DNA from: Callorhinus ursinus
Taxonomy: Eukaryota; Chordata; Mammalia; Carnivora; Otariidae
DNA: 64,000 nt
Reading direction: 5' to 3'
Assembly (NCBI RefSeq): GCF_003265705.1
Contig: NW_020312828.1
Span: 56,659,701-56,723,700, forward strand
Made by a program: the position numbers and the translations under genes. Of the stretch, positions 13,001 to 29,965 are shown piece after piece; position 1 is the first letter of the stretch; each line of letters begins with the position of its first letter. The notes under the pieces were generated by a model, which was not told the origin of the DNA, did no database searches, and worked only from the letters and a program-made list of their open reading frames with translations.

Positions 13001-13195
13001 TTTTTTAAGATTTTATTTATTTGTTAGAGAGAGAGAGAGAGCGGGAACACAAGCAGGGCAAGCAGCAGGCAGGGGAAGAGGGAGAAGCAGGCTCCGGCTG
13101 AGCAAGGAGCCTGATGCAGGGCTTGACCCCAGGACCCTGGGATCATGACCTGAGCCAAAGGCAGATGCTTAACTGACTGAGGCACCCAGGCATCC
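13001..13195 (-). mobile_element. Can-SINE, reverse orientation, second subfamily
   Basis: Contains gcgggaacacaagcaggg, characteristic of another carnivoran SINE subfamily, and ends ggcacccaggcatcc. The duplication ccatcatttt flanks it at 12991-13000 and 13196-13205. Confidence 0.93.
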
Positions 13196-13247
13196 CCATC
13201 ATTTTGAAAATCCTTGTGAGTTTGTCAAAATGCTATATTCTTTAAAT

Positions 13248-13482
13248 GGAAAAATGAAGGGGGGGATATCGGAGGGGGGGACGATCCATGAGAGACAATG
13301 GACTCTGGGAAACAAACTGAGGGTTCTGGAGGGGAGGGGTGGGGGGATGGGTTAGCCTGGTGATGGGTATTAAAGAGGGCACGTTCTGCGTGGAGCACTG
13401 GGTGTTATGCACAAACAATGAATCATGGACTACATCAAAAATCAATGATGTAATGTGTGGTGATTAACATAATAAAAAATTT
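13248..13482 (+). mobile_element. Carnivoran L1 3' end
   Basis: Plus-oriented, 5'-truncated: aaaaatgaagggggggata at the start, then atgagagacaatggactctg, gatgggtattaaagagggca and tgtggtgattaacataataa at the end. It is in direct orientation with the copies at 38.8 and 58.1 kb. Confidence 0.92.
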
Positions 13483-13807
13483 GTATTTTTCTATTTATTA
13501 AATTATTTTAACACATTTATTTGATATTTTTATTTTCACATGTGTTTTATTCATCACATCCATAAAGTCTATGAAAGGTTTTATATTTTACTGTAAGTTA
13601 CTAAAGTAAATAATATTACAAAACATTTGGAATAAAGAGAATAAAAATACTACAAATTCCACCACTCTGTTATATAATCATTTTTGTCTTTTATACTTTG
13701 TCTCAAATAAATATCATTTGTCTTGATTTTACTAGAGTGCATAATTCTGAATCAATTTTTAACTTTTACATGATTTACATTTTCTCATGATCTTTATTCT
13801 AATATTT

Positions 13808-13984
13808 GTTTAAAGATTTTATTTATTTATTTATTTGAGAGAGAGAGCATGAGGAGGGGAGGGTCAGAGGGAGAAGCAGACTCCCCGCTGAGCAGGGAGC
13901 CCCATATGGGACTCGATCCTGGGACTCCAGGATCATGACCTGAGCCGAAGGCAGTCGCTTAACCAACTGAGCCACCCAGGTGCC
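13808..13984 (-). mobile_element. Can-SINE, reverse orientation
   Basis: Body ends gagccacccaggtgcc. An exact 16-bp target-site duplication, ctttattctaatattt, lies at 13792-13807 and 13985-14000, one of the cleanest in the window. Confidence 0.96.
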
Positions 13985-15584
13985 CTTTATTCTAATATTT
14001 ACTGATGATATATATATATCACGTAAATATACAACTACTTATGCAAGATTTTTCCAATTGCTCTCAAATTCTTTCCAGTTGTTGCTAGTCATAATCAATT
14101 AGAAATATAAAATTGCAACATTACAATTGTGTGTTTTGTTTGATACTTTTATTTTCTTTAGGGAAAGATCCTCAAAAGTTAATAAATCAAAGCTATATAT
14201 ATTCTATGGATAAATGTGGATTTTTGTCAAATTACCCTAAAATATTATAACAATAAAAAACCTCTAGAAGTGTTTTAAAGTTCTAGTTTTGCTGCACATA
14301 CACCAGAATTTCATTTTAAAATAGGTGAAAAATGATGCTTTGATGTTAAATTATAATTTTCTTATTACTAGTTATATAGAATTTTTTTCTATATGCTGCA
14401 ATTTTTTTGGCTCTTCTGTGTTTTCTGTTCATTTCCTTTGTTCATTCATCTACTAGAATCTCTTTTTCTAAATGATTTGTATGAGTTCCATCCATGAGAA
14501 AAATGATAATTCTGTTATATTTGCTATAACTCCTGGTTCTTTTTTATCCATAACGTACATACTAACAACACAAAGTCAATACCACACATTTCATCTAAAA
14601 AATATTTTGCAGTTCAGCTGAACAAAGTGATGGCTTAGATATCACCCATGTCATGTACGATATAATTATAGAGATTTTTCCTTTGGAAAATACGTTTGAG
14701 AAATAGTCTTACTTAATGTTTTTTGCTCAGCAACATTGTTTCTCAACTAGTTTCCCTATAATAGTAACTAAGCTGCAAGTCTCTCTTAATTAAGATTAAA
14801 TTTGGTGAAATTAAAGAAAAAAGATAACTATCTTTCCTAGAATATGGACACTAATTTTAAACATCATAAAAAGATTCTGAAATATAATCAATCAAGAACC
14901 TGTCAAGAAGGTTCTATTGCTTATTATTTCCTATTTATAAAACCAATACATTTGGTATAACATCAAGTACATTTCATAAGCACGTTTGTAAGTTTAGTTT
15001 TTGCACTAAAGTCATCTCAAAAAGAACAATTTAAACTTAAGGATAGTTTTTCAGCAACACTTCATTTTCTAGCCAATCTGGTAAAGATTTAATTATGTTA
15101 CGTCTGAGCCAGTCAGAATGATTAAAAATTTTACTCAAATACTGAAAAATTTTAAGGATTCTAGCTACTAGCAACTGTACTCTATAAATAAAAATCTCAT
15201 ATATATTTAGGCATCTTTCTATATTTTTCCTGAAAACTGAAACAGATCTTGAGGTAATGTTAAGAATAATCTATTTTTCCCGATAGTGTCTATTATGTAA
15301 AGCACCGTGATAAAGGGGAAAAAATAAACCCTTTTAACAAATATTTTTAACTTTTATAATTGAGATGTTTGTTATGACATGAACAATCTTTGTGCATAAA
15401 TAGCTCATGGGAGATATTTTTTATAATTATTACCTATCGTAGTTCTTTTAGAGGGTGATGCTTTTATTCCAAGGTTGGCGACAGGACGAATAGGCAGGAG
15501 TTATTTCACCCGTGATAACCAACTGAATTTGGATACACATTAAACTCCAACACTATCAATATATTTAGTTTCTGCTTAGATTAC

Positions 15585-15767
15585 CTTTGCATTCTGGTTG
15601 CCTTCCAGTCCAACTGCCGTTGGCTAAACATGTTCTTTCTTCTGAGCCGTGAAGGATATAACCAATATCACAAGCAAAACGTACAGAACTTTTGGTTCTG
15701 AAATCACTTTCCTGTCTAGAACCATGCCCAGGAGTACCTGGATCCCCACATGTACCAGTAGCATCAC
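15585..15767 (-). CDS. CSMD3: CSMD3 exon: sushi domain 22
   Basis: This 183-nt exon encodes 61 residues from GDATGTCGDPGTPGHGS to GRQPECK. Cysteines are at 7, 33, 47 and 60: the first cysteine sits three residues later than in the neighbouring modules, so the linker from sushi 21 (GDATGT) is longer and more flexible. The core tryptophan is at 53 next to an NGS sequon at N50. The acceptor is atttcag and the donor gtaatc. The exon is fully open across the phase-1 junctions, although it yields no long uninterrupted frame because the flanking intron carries stops. Confidence 0.95.
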
Positions 15768-19904
<4,137 letters not shown>

Positions 19905-20090
19905 TGATACATTCTGGTAAAGGTTTGTCCCACTGTCCATTTGGTTGACATATTAAAACCGAAGATCCAAATAAGAAATATCCAGGATTGCAGTCATAGA
20001 ATACCACAGTGCCATAGGTGAAATTTCCATGTTCTATTTTACTTTCTCTTTTGGAATTGGCTGGAATTCCAGGATCAGAGCAGTTCACCA
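19905..20090 (-). CDS. CSMD3: CSMD3 exon: sushi domain 20
   Basis: This 186-nt exon encodes 62 residues from VVNCSDPGIPANSKRES to KPLPECI. Cysteines are at 4, 34, 48 and 61, and the core tryptophan is at 54. The long first loop is highly charged (SKRESKIEHG). It is followed by a GNFTYG sequon (N23), and there is an atypical N-C-S sequon at N3 overlapping the first cysteine. The acceptor is tttag and the donor gtaagtag. Introns on both sides are about 1.9 kb; one of them carries a 1.1 kb L1 3' fragment. Confidence 0.96.
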
Positions 20091-22034
20091 CTAAACAAAT
20101 GACAAATTTTGGAAGTTATGTTTGGAATAATATATACCGGCCTACATAGATTTCCATTAGAAATGGAGTTTCAAAGGTAAATTTAATCAAACAAACCAAA
20201 GATTCCAGGAATAAAATTAATACATGGGCTACATAGATAATGAAGTGAAATCCATGTGGTTGAAAACATAGAAAAAGGGAAAACTTTTCTGCAAATTTTT
20301 TGAACAATAGTAACTCCATAAGTTTTCTACTGAGTACAGATGTAAAGAATGATACCTTAAGCTATAAACCATAAAGCATGTAGAAAAATTATAATTTGTT
20401 TGTATTTTCTCAGACAGTATAAAATATATCATACCTCTTTGCAAATGGAAAAACAGCAAAAATCTCTTTAATCTGTTTCTATAGAAAAAAAGCAATAAAG
20501 AAGCCTCCAGTGTTGGCATCACAGTAAGTGAGGACTCAGTCTCCCCAAAAAATATGAAAAAATAAATGCCAAAGGTAAGTTCCATTAATCATAAAGCAAA
20601 CTACAAGTAAAATGATCTTAATGACTTTTTCTATGCAGTCATAAAATAGGTACAAGATAATAAAGCTAAGCAGTTAAAATAAAACTTGGTAACTTCTTAC
20701 TAGACACATGGCCAGAGGCAAGGGAAACAAAAGCAAAAATGATCTATTGGGACTTCATCAAAATAAAAAGCTTCTGCACAGTGAAGGAACCAAACAACAA
20801 AATTAAAAGGCAGTCTATTATATGAGGGACTATATTTGCAAAGGACATCTGATAAAGGGAGGGTTAGTATTCAAAATCTATTAGGAACTTATAAAACTCA
20901 ACATCCAAAAAAACAATAATCCAGTTAAGAAATGGGCAGAAGACATGAATGGACACTTTTCCAAAGAAGACATGCAGATGGCTAACAGACACGTGACAAG
21001 ATGCTCAGCATCACTCATCATGAGGGAAATACAAATCAAAACCATGATGAGATAGAGATACCACCTCACACCTATCAGAATGGTTAAAATTAGCACAAGA
21101 AACAACAGGTATAGGACATGATGCAGAGAAAGGGGAACGCTCTTGTACTGTTGGTGGAGATGCAAGCTGGTGCAGCCACTCTGGAGAACAGTATGGAGGT
21201 TCCTAAAAAATTGAGAATAGAACTACCCTATGATCCAGCAATTGCACTACTGGATATTTATTCAAAGGATACAAAGAATACAGATTTGAAGGGGTACATG
21301 CACTCCGATGTTTATAGCAGTATTAAAAACAATAGCCAAACTATGGAGAGAACCCAAATGCCCAACAACTGATGAATGGATAATTTTGGATGGATAATGG
21401 ATAATACATACAATGGAATATTATTCAGCCATCAAAAATGAAATCTTGTCATTTGCAACAACATGGATAGAGCTGGAGTGTGTTATGCTACGTGAAATAA
21501 GTCAGTCAGAGAAAGACAAATACCATATGATCTCCCGCTTACGTGGAATTAAAGAAAGAAAACAAATGAACGTATGGGTGGGGGGAATAAAGGAGAGAGG
21601 GAAACAAACCATAGGAGACTCTAAACAATAGAGAACAACCTGTTGATAGAGAGAGGTGGGTGGGGGGTGGGCTAGATGGGTGATGGGGATTAAAGAGGGT
21701 ACTTGTTGGGGTGAGCACCGGGTGTTGTACGTAAGTGATGAATCACTGAATTCTACTCCAGAGACCAATATTGCCCTGTTAACTACCTAAAATTTTTTTT
21801 TAAAGCCTCCCACCCAAAAAGTAAAACCTGCTAATTTTAACTTTTAAGAACATAAGATAAAAATTAAGGAAAAAGGACAGCATAGCTAATGAGAGGACAT
21901 CAATATTAAATCCTTTTGTTTTATTCCCTGAAAACATTCTATTATTCTGACCAAGTTATTCCAAATGTTGTCATCTATGCTTACACAGACACATTGTTAC
22001 CATGCCTTAAGCTGGAATATAATTAGACGTTTAC
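20091..22034 (-). other. CSMD3: Intron between sushi 19 and sushi 20 exons
   Basis: More than half of this 1.9 kb intron (about 20690-21806) is one carnivoran L1 3' fragment. The flanks are AT-rich and unremarkable. Confidence 0.8.
20690..21806 (+). mobile_element. L1 fragment: broken ORF2 C-terminus and 3' UTR
   Basis: Plus-oriented. Pieces of the L1 ORF2 C-terminal region are readable in different frames, for example [20 protein letters not shown] and MEYYSAIKNEILSF, but stops and frameshifts interrupt them, so no protein can be made. A G-rich 3' UTR (ggtgggtggggggtgggcta) and a short A/T-rich end follow. Confidence 0.92.
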
Positions 22035-22208
22035 CTTTGCACACTGGTGGAGGATGGCTCCACTGTCTGTTGGCTTGGCACTGGGCCTTTGTTGGCCCTT
22101 GCATAACATACCCAATATTGCAAGAGAATGTCACCACATCATTAAAGTTGAATCCATTGCCACTTGTTCTTCCATAAATTGGACTACCAGGGTGACCACA
22201 GCTAACAG
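22035..22208 (-). CDS. CSMD3: CSMD3 exon: sushi domain 19
   Basis: This 174-nt exon encodes 58 residues, [17 protein letters not shown] to HPPPVCK. Cysteines are at 4, 30, 44 and 57, with the core tryptophan at 50. The stretch [17 protein letters not shown] is the part that most clearly points to CSMD3 rather than CSMD1. There is no sequon despite the high asparagine content. The acceptor is ctattag and the donor gtaaac. A second possible acceptor AG lies 7 bases inside the exon (gttag), but using it would break the reading frame. The closing HPPPVC is proline-rich. Confidence 0.96.
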
Positions 22209-23380
22209 CTAATAGCAATGGGTGGGGGAGAGGAGAAGCACAAAACAGAATATTTGGTTATCAGTTAACACATGACAGTTATACTGAATCATTTCAAACG
22301 ACATGGAAAGAAGACCACTTTTATGTGAAAACATATTTAAAGTACTTTTACTATTGCAAGGGAGCAATTTAGAATGCTTTCAAAATAGTCTAAGAGAATA
22401 GAAATATTATATTAGTAAAGAGACAGATATTTATAATTGTGATCATTCCATGCTAGTGCAGAGATGTTTAAAGTTTCATGGTGTCTTTCATTCTCTCTCT
22501 AGTTTGTTTTGTTTTTGTTTTTTTGGACAAATACTGTAATTCAAAAAATCTGGAAATTCTTGAAGTCCACGTCACTAGTTAGAAGCAGAAAGGAATGAAA
22601 CTGAACTTATTTCCCTTTTGTAGTTAAGTTTAAGAATGGAAGGTCCATAAAAGCAGTTTTTTGTATTTAATTTTGAAATAGTTCAGTATTATTTATACAA
22701 TTAATTTTTATGAATAGTAGATTGCCAAGCAAAGTGTGCTTGAAGAATTAATGTGACCATATAAACAATAAAAATAATGCATGACGTAGTAGCATTCTCC
22801 TTACTCTTTAGAGATACCAATATGAACCCTCTGTAAACATGTTAATTTTACTGGTTTATTTTCTTCACAATTGATACTTGATAATTTAGCACAATTTTGT
22901 TTAGAAGTAATGTATCAATTAGATAAATTATTTAAATGTTTTTAGGGTTATAGTTCTATTCTAGATTTTATGTACTGCTAGGCTTTTCCCAAACACTGTA
23001 TTTCTGTGAACTGTTATACTGCATCATCTCACTCTATTAATCAGAGCAACTCCAGTAATAGTGCTTCATAATTGGGCACAGTGAAAAACCATAGTCACTT
23101 TTAGTACTTTTGAAATGACCCAAGAGCAATTATTTTTCAGCTGTATTGTTAATGTCAACCTACTCATTTGGAAATTTAACTGCATCTTATTCTTGTTAAA
23201 ATTATCAATAAAGAAACCAGTTTTACCCCAAGGGCCAATTTTCTTTTATAGTCTCAAATACTCAACAAGAAAAACAGTGGTATTAGTTGGCTATGCCTGA
23301 ATATAAAAGAGAGGGAAAAAAATCTAGGACAGACCCAAGCATAATGTGCTGTCTTTAAATGATCAGTCCGTGTGAATATG

Positions 23381-23437
23381 CACATGCACACGTGTGCATG
23401 TGTGTGTGCACATGCACACACATACACACACACACCC
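23381..23437. repeat. Palindromic purine-pyrimidine tract
   Basis: Begins with a perfect 22-bp palindrome at 23381-23402, cacatgcacac and its mirror complement, and continues as alternating TG/CA dinucleotides. Confidence 0.93.
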
Positions 23438-24394
23438 CTTAGAAAAGCAATATTAATTATTAACTCTATGGTCTATTATCCTATTAAATTGCAACACCTG
23501 GAAGTATTTTCCATGAAACTAGAACTTTAATAAATATGTGTTGTTTGAATAAAAATCTGACAATGAGATCTATAAATATGGATGTAATTAGTCACAGAAT
23601 AAATGAAGTATTTCCTGTGAATCCACACTAAAAGTCCCATGCATTATTTATCTGAAGCCTCCAAAATGTCTATAGTATGATCATATGATGTTATAATTAC
23701 AGCATATTTACAGGTTTATTCTCATTTTCTAACACCAATTTTAATATAAATGTCAGTAATTGTAGATGGAAATGATCGGGAGAAAGAAAAAAGTAAGGAA
23801 CACATTGATAATTGCCTTTCTAGTCCAAAATAGGATAGATTGTGATGTGAAATACTGTGTGTTGGTGGAGATTCAGTGGGTTAAGCAAAGTAAAGAATTT
23901 TTAAAACTATAAGTAAATAAAATAAAATAAGTAAAAGTATTGAATATCAATATTCAACTCTATTCTTACTTTTGTGCTATTATGTTCAAATTAAATGCAC
24001 AATGGGCAAATCTACGCCATACACATAGAAACCACAAAGCACAGCAGCTGTATTTAAAAAATAACAAAAATCTTTTATTTTACATCCCACTTTATTCTTC
24101 ATGTGAGAGTTCATAAGTAAATTAACTTAAAAGGTCAGATAGATATTTGTTGAACCAATGAGAGATATTATTAAAACAATTCCCAAATTGCATAGTGTTA
24201 CACAATTTCGTACGAATTTTAAAATAGTGAAGAGTGCTGTAAAACAAAACTTTAAATAAATTTTAAATACTTCATATAAACTTTTATGAAAAAATATAAT
24301 TACATCAGATGTGTATATGTAATCTTGATGGATTTAAGAATAAGATGGATTTTGAAGCTAAAAGGAAAGATAATTATAAATACTTGTAACCATT

Positions 24395-24510
24395 CAATTT
24401 ATGTATAATGGAATTAAGGCCTAGAGAGATTAAATGACCTGCATTAGCACATATAATTAGTAATGGAACTGAAATGAGAACAATAGTTCTTCATATCATG
24501 TCTGACAAGT
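24395..24510 (-). repeat. Probable MIR fragment
   Basis: Reverse MIR core: ggaattaaggcctagagaga, ttaaatgacctgcattagca and gtaatggaactgaaatgaga. Confidence 0.65.
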
Positions 24511-24954
24511 TTTTTCCCCACTAATTACACTCCATCAGGATCTGATTTTGATATGACAGCCATAGCATCATAATTATTAGAAAAAAATTATCCAAAGCAT
24601 TTTCACTATAAAAAGTTTCATAATATCACATTATGAAAATACTGATGCTACTGCACAGTGGTCTCAAGGAATTAAATCCTTGTAAGTTAACATTTGTCAA
24701 AAATATACCTTCCATATAAGAATATGCATTGATAAATATTTTTATTCATATTAAATACTAGAATAGCTGAACTTAATTTCTTGTCTTTATGATAAAACAT
24801 AAATAATAACAGACATTCCAATATTTTCTTCCACTTTCTTGGTTTTATGGATGGTTTTATGTGTGTGTTTGTTTGTGTGTATGTATCTTACCTAAGAAAA
24901 AAATATTGGTAGTTATATGAGACCAGAGGCTTCTAATTACTTCTGTCATGCTTA

Positions 24955-25143
<189 letters not shown>

Positions 25144-25429
25144 TCAGAAAGTAATATTTTTAATATTGTGATTTAAATTTTATTTTTGTATTTATATCCA
25201 TATATAACACTACTAAACTTTTAAAGTTTATTTACAAGCATGCTACAAATAATGCAAACATGATAATATGACATAAAGATAACTACAAGATACTCAGCAA
25301 AATGCCAAATATTTGGGATTTAAAAGAAAATATCACTTCTAGTAACACTTGGGTCTAAAAGTAATTAGAAAACATTTCAATCTGTGTAGAAATAAAAATA
25401 TATCAAAATTTAAGGAATGCAGATAAATC

Positions 25430-26750
25430 AGTGTTTAGTGAAATGATTTATAGCATTAAACACTTTTATTGGAAAGGAAAAAAGATACACAATCAATGAG
25501 TTAAGATTCCACCTTAAGAAGAGGAAAAAGAAGAGCAAAATAAAGAGGAGAAAATAAAGCCAAAGTAGATGAAAGGATATATTGCAGATAGTTACCGAAA
25601 TCAAGGAAATAGAAAATAGAAAACCAAGAGAACATTACCTAAACCAAAATGTCTTTCTTTAAAAATGGCAAAAAAAATTGCTAACCTCCTAGCTAATTCT
25701 ATCTAGCACACACAAAAAAGAACAAAATTACCCATAACAGAAATGAAGTGATACTACTACAAGCTTACAGAAATTAAAAGGATAAGGTAATATGAAGGAC
25801 AGTTTTATGCCAATACATTTAACAGTTCAGAAGAAAAGGGCATATACTTTAAAAATTATATACCAAAACTAACACAAGATAAATTAGAAAATATGAATAG
25901 TCTTTCATCTATTAAAGTACTTGAATTTTTTTTTAAGATTTTATTCATTCATTTTAGAGATAGAGAGGAAGAGCCTGTGTATGCACTCATGGGGCAGGGG
26001 AGAGGCAGAGGGGGCAGGAGAGGGACAAGTGGACTCCGCACTGAGGTGGAGCCCAACCTATTACATGTCCCGGAGATCATGACCTAAACTAAAACCAAGA
26101 GTCCCACACTCAACCTATTGAGCCACCCAGATGTTCTCCCTCCTTCTTTCTTTTAAATAGGCTCCACACCCAGTGTGGAGCACAGTGTGGGACTTGAACT
26201 CATGACCCTGAGATCAAGATCTGAGCTGAGATCAAGAGTCAGATGCTTCACCAATTGAACCACCCACGCACCCCCAAAAGTACTTGAATTCTTAAACAAA
26301 ATCCTTCCCACAAAAACCACTCAGGCTCAAATATTTTTACTGTTTTAACCAAATATTTAAGTTAAAAAAATATACACACTCTTAGAAATAGAAAAGAAAG
26401 GATTACTTCTTAATTTGTTTTATGAGGTAATCACAGCCCCAATAGTAAAACTGGAAACACATTAAAAACCAATATTCATCATGAAAATAGATGCAGAGCT
26501 CATTAAAATTTTAGAAAACCAATCAAGAAACATACATAAAATCAACCACTATAATTTGACAGAGTGAAAGAGATAGTGACATATTAATAGAGTGAAGAGG
26601 GAAAATATGATTATTTCAATAGATGAAGAAAAAGCATTTGGCAAAATTTAGTACCAATTCATGATGAAAACTAACAATGCATTTAGGATATAAGGGAACT
26701 TTTCAACCTGATAAAGACATCTGCGATATTATGATTTATAGTAGGAAGTA
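25430..26750 (+). mobile_element. Old L1, 5' portion of interrupted copy (ORF2)
   Basis: Degraded L1 ORF2 sequence between the endonuclease and reverse-transcriptase parts, recognisable from blocks such as ttatagcattaaacactttt and agaggaaaaagaagagcaaa. Near the right end, aatagatgaagaaaaagcat corresponds to the DAEKAFD part of reverse transcriptase. It is riddled with stops. A SINE composite is inserted near 25.93 kb and an LTR ends the segment. Confidence 0.8.
25928..26276 (-). mobile_element. Composite of two SINE units in one target site
   Basis: A reverse-oriented SINE ending gagccacccagatg is followed directly by a second reverse-oriented SINE body (ggctccacacccagtgtgga to gaaccacccacgcacccc). 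A single 14-bp duplication, aaagtacttgaatt, flanks the pair at 25914-25927 and 26277-26290. No duplication is visible between the two units. Confidence 0.85.
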
Positions 26751-27880
26751 TGTATTTGGTCTTGGTCCCTGTTTCTGGCACAGAGCTCCTAAAACTCTTG
26801 GAATTTCCTAAATGGTAAGAGAAAAAAAAATGTGTCTTGTTATGTTAATGAGTTGGCTTTGAGATCTCACCTAAGTATGGAGGCTGGATGCCAATGGAGC
26901 CAACCATATGATTACAAGGTTGGACCTCCGGGGAGGAGAGAAGGACTAGAAGTTGAATTAATTGCCAATGGCCAATGATTTAATCAATCATGCCCAGGCA
27001 ATGAAGCCTCCATAAAAAAACAAAAGCACAGGGTTCAGAGAGCCCCTGGACTGATGAACACAAGAAGATTTAGGAGAGTGGGGCCCTCAGAAAGCATGGA
27101 AGCTCCGCACCATTCTCACATACTTTGCCCTATGCATCCCTTCCATCTGGCTGTTCCTGAGTTACATCCTTTTGTAATAAACCCGTATTAGTAAGTAAAA
27201 TGTTTCTCTGAGTTCTGTGAGCCACTTTAGCAAATTTATCAAATCCAAGGAGGGGGTCATAGGAATCTGTGATTTAGAGCCAGTCAGAAGCACAGGTAAT
27301 AGCCTGGGCTTATGACTGGCATCTGAAGGGGGAATGGAAAGCAGTTTTATAAGACTGAACTTTTAGGGGCACCTGGGTGGCTCAGTTGGTTAAGCATCTG
27401 TCTTTGACTCAGGTCATGATCCCGGGCTCCCCACTGAGTGGGGAGTTTCTTCTACCTCTCCCTCTGCCCCTCCTCCAGCTTATGCTCTCTCTCTCTCTCT
27501 CAAATAAATACAATATACATTTTTAAGATCATTTATTTATTTACTTGAGAGAGCAAGAGAGAGAGAGCACAGAGGAAGAGGGCACAGAGGGAGAGGGAGA
27601 GACTCCGTGCTGAGCAGAGAGCCCTACTTGGGGCTCAATCCTAGGACCCTGAGACTAGGACCCGAGCCAAAGACAGATGCCTAACCCTCAAATAAAATCG
27701 TTAAGAAAAAAAAAAAAAGACAGAAACTTTAACCTAAGGAATCCGATGTTGTCTCCAGGTAGTGACAGAATTGAGTGGAATCATAGGAAACCCAGTTGGT
27801 ATACAGAGCATTGTTTAGTGTTGAGAATTGAGTCTCCAGATGCCAAAAGACATCTAAGAAAAAGCTCCAGCTAACATATT
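26751..27880 (+). mobile_element. Solo LTR of an endogenous retrovirus (family unassigned), interrupted by SINEs
   Basis: A moderately GC-rich block between two halves of one L1. It contains a TATA-like segment (cctccataaaaaaacaaaag) and then cttttgtaataaacccgtat, an AATAAA signal of the kind found in LTRs. I remember closely similar ERV LTR sequence but cannot name the family. No retroviral gene is present. SINEs occupy about 27366-27718. Boundaries are approximate. Confidence 0.65.
27366..27718 (+). mobile_element. Can-SINE with a second SINE nested in its tail
   Basis: A plus-oriented head (ggggcacctgggtggctcag) runs to aaataaatacaatatacat near 27523. A reverse-oriented SINE fills about 27524-27685, then a plus-type tail (ccctcaaataaaatcg plus poly(A)) resumes. 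The whole is inserted in the right part of the LTR described below. Confidence 0.85.
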
Positions 27881-29965
27881 TACTAAAGAAATACTGAATT
27901 CTTCCTTCCTCACGTAGGGAATAAGACAAGGATGACCACTCTCACCAGTTCTACTTAACATTGTTTTGTTGGCCCTATGCAGTGCAAACATTAATACAAA
28001 GGAAGAAAGAAAGCATAAATTTGGAAAACAGAAAAGTAAAACTATTCTAAGCTCAGATAATACATATGTGGAAAATCCAATTTTAAGAAAATCCTAAAAC
28101 TAATGATTTAGCAAGGTTTCAGGACACTAGATAAATATTTCAAATAATTATATTTTTATATAAAGGAGCAATGTGAAAATGTAAATTAAATGAAAAATGT
28201 AATTACAAATGAACAATTTCACTTATAATATTAGAAACACATTCAATATTTTCAGGAATAATTTTAGCAATAGACATAAATGATCTCTATGTTAAAAATA
28301 CAAAATATTGCTATTGCAAAAAAATTGAAGACCTAAATAAATGAATAAATATACTAAATAGAGTATGCTTATTAATCGAAGACTCAACATTGTCAGATGC
28401 AAATTCTCCACAAATGATGTATGGATTCAGTGTGATCCTGATCATAATCCTACTAGATATTTTTAAAAATAAAGATTGATAAACTAAGTCTAAAACTTAT
28501 ATGAAATTGGAAAAGATACACAGTATCCAAAGTTATCTTGAAAATTAAGAAAAAATTGAAAGATATACATACAAAATTTCAAGGCTTATTATAAAACCTA
28601 TTCAACAAATAGTGCCAGATACCCTTCTAGAAAAAAAATTAAACCTCAATTTTACATCATTCATTATACATACAGAGCAAATTAAAGATAAATCATAGAT
28701 ATAAAAGTAACACCAAAAACTATAAAACTTCTAGAAGAAAATATGAAAGAAAATCTTTGTGACTCCTGGCTGAGTAAAAGTTTTGTAAACAAGACACAAA
28801 AAGCAATAACCAGAAAAGATAGACTTTAAAAATTTTAAAATTTCTGCCTATTAAAATGAGAAATAAGTAAGCAAGTCACAGGTTGCAAGAAAATATTTAT
28901 AAAACACATAATAATGAAGTCCTTACCACCAGAATATAGAAAGACTCCTATAGTTCATAATAAAAGCCAATTCAATATAAAAGATACTTCACCAATTCAC
29001 AAAGGAAAATTTACAAATGGCCAAAAATCTCAAGACACTGTACTCTATCAGTAATCATAAAGACAATGCAGATTAAAATGTTATAAAATACCTTTATGCA
29101 CCCAATGGAATGGATAAAAGTAATAGACTGGCTATACCACATGCTGGAGAAAATGTGAGACAAACTCTTCCAGGAATTTTACTCCTAAATCTTTAAGAGA
29201 AATGAATACATATGCTCACAAAAAGATTTTTACATGAATATTCATTGCACTTTTTTTTCATAATAGCCCAAAAACTGGACAAGGATCAGGTGTCTATCAA
29301 TAGGGGATTGACCAACATGTGGCATATTAATATAATGGAATTCTATTCAGCAATTAAAAAAATAGTGCTACACACAACAACATGGAAAGAGAATGAAAGA
29401 AATCTTACACGGTATATAATTTAGAATTCCATTCGTATGGATTTCTAGGAAGGGAAAACTAACATATGGTAAAAAACAAAAACAAAACAAAACAAAACAA
29501 TTATTGTCTCAGGGTTGGAGGGAGCTGCAGATTGGCTGTACAGGGCCATGAGGAACCTTTCCAAGGTAATAGTAATATTGTATAACTACAAAGTGGTTTA
29601 AGTTAGACAGTTATACACATTTGACAAAACGCATCTCAGTGTGTTTATGATATATACATTCCATTGTATACACATTTTGCCATGGTAAAAAAGAATCAAG
29701 AAAAGTAAACAAATATTAAACTCTCGGTAAGGATATGCATGCTGAATGTTAAGCAAAAAAGTGTACTGAATTCTGCACGTTACTTTTAAATACATCCAAA
29801 AAAAATGAACTGATTGATTGATAGAGGCTTGGGAGGATAGATAGATATGTGATAAGCAAATATGACAAAATGTTAATTGTAGAATCTAGGTGGTGGGCAC
29901 AGAAACACCCACATGTCAAGTGTTTCAACTGAAAAACTGAAAAATTCATAAGATGCTGGGGGACT
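27880..29965 (+). mobile_element. Old L1, 3' portion of interrupted copy (ORF2 remnant and 3' UTR)
   Basis: Resumes the L1 after the LTR. The stretch aataagacaaggatgaccac corresponds to the RQG(C/W)PLSP region of reverse transcriptase, followed by further ORF2 remnants (for example HINIMEFYSAIKK near 29.3 kb). The 3' UTR has tagatagatatgtgataagc and gaatctaggtggtgggcac, typical of ancient L1M elements. All reading frames are broken. Confidence 0.82.

Larger units (their letters stand above)
11187..15584 (-). other. CSMD3: Intron between sushi 22 and sushi 23 exons
   Basis: This 4.4 kb intron contains three antisense-to-plus SINEs (11.5, 13.0 and 13.8 kb) and two L1 fragments in opposite orientations (12.57 and 13.25 kb). 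From about 14.0 kb to the exon at 15.58 kb I see only AT-rich sequence. Confidence 0.8.

Noticed and set aside
20881..21372. Open frames on both strands near 21 kb
   Set aside because: They are fragments of L1 ORF2 or its antisense; the element is 5'-truncated and frameshifted.
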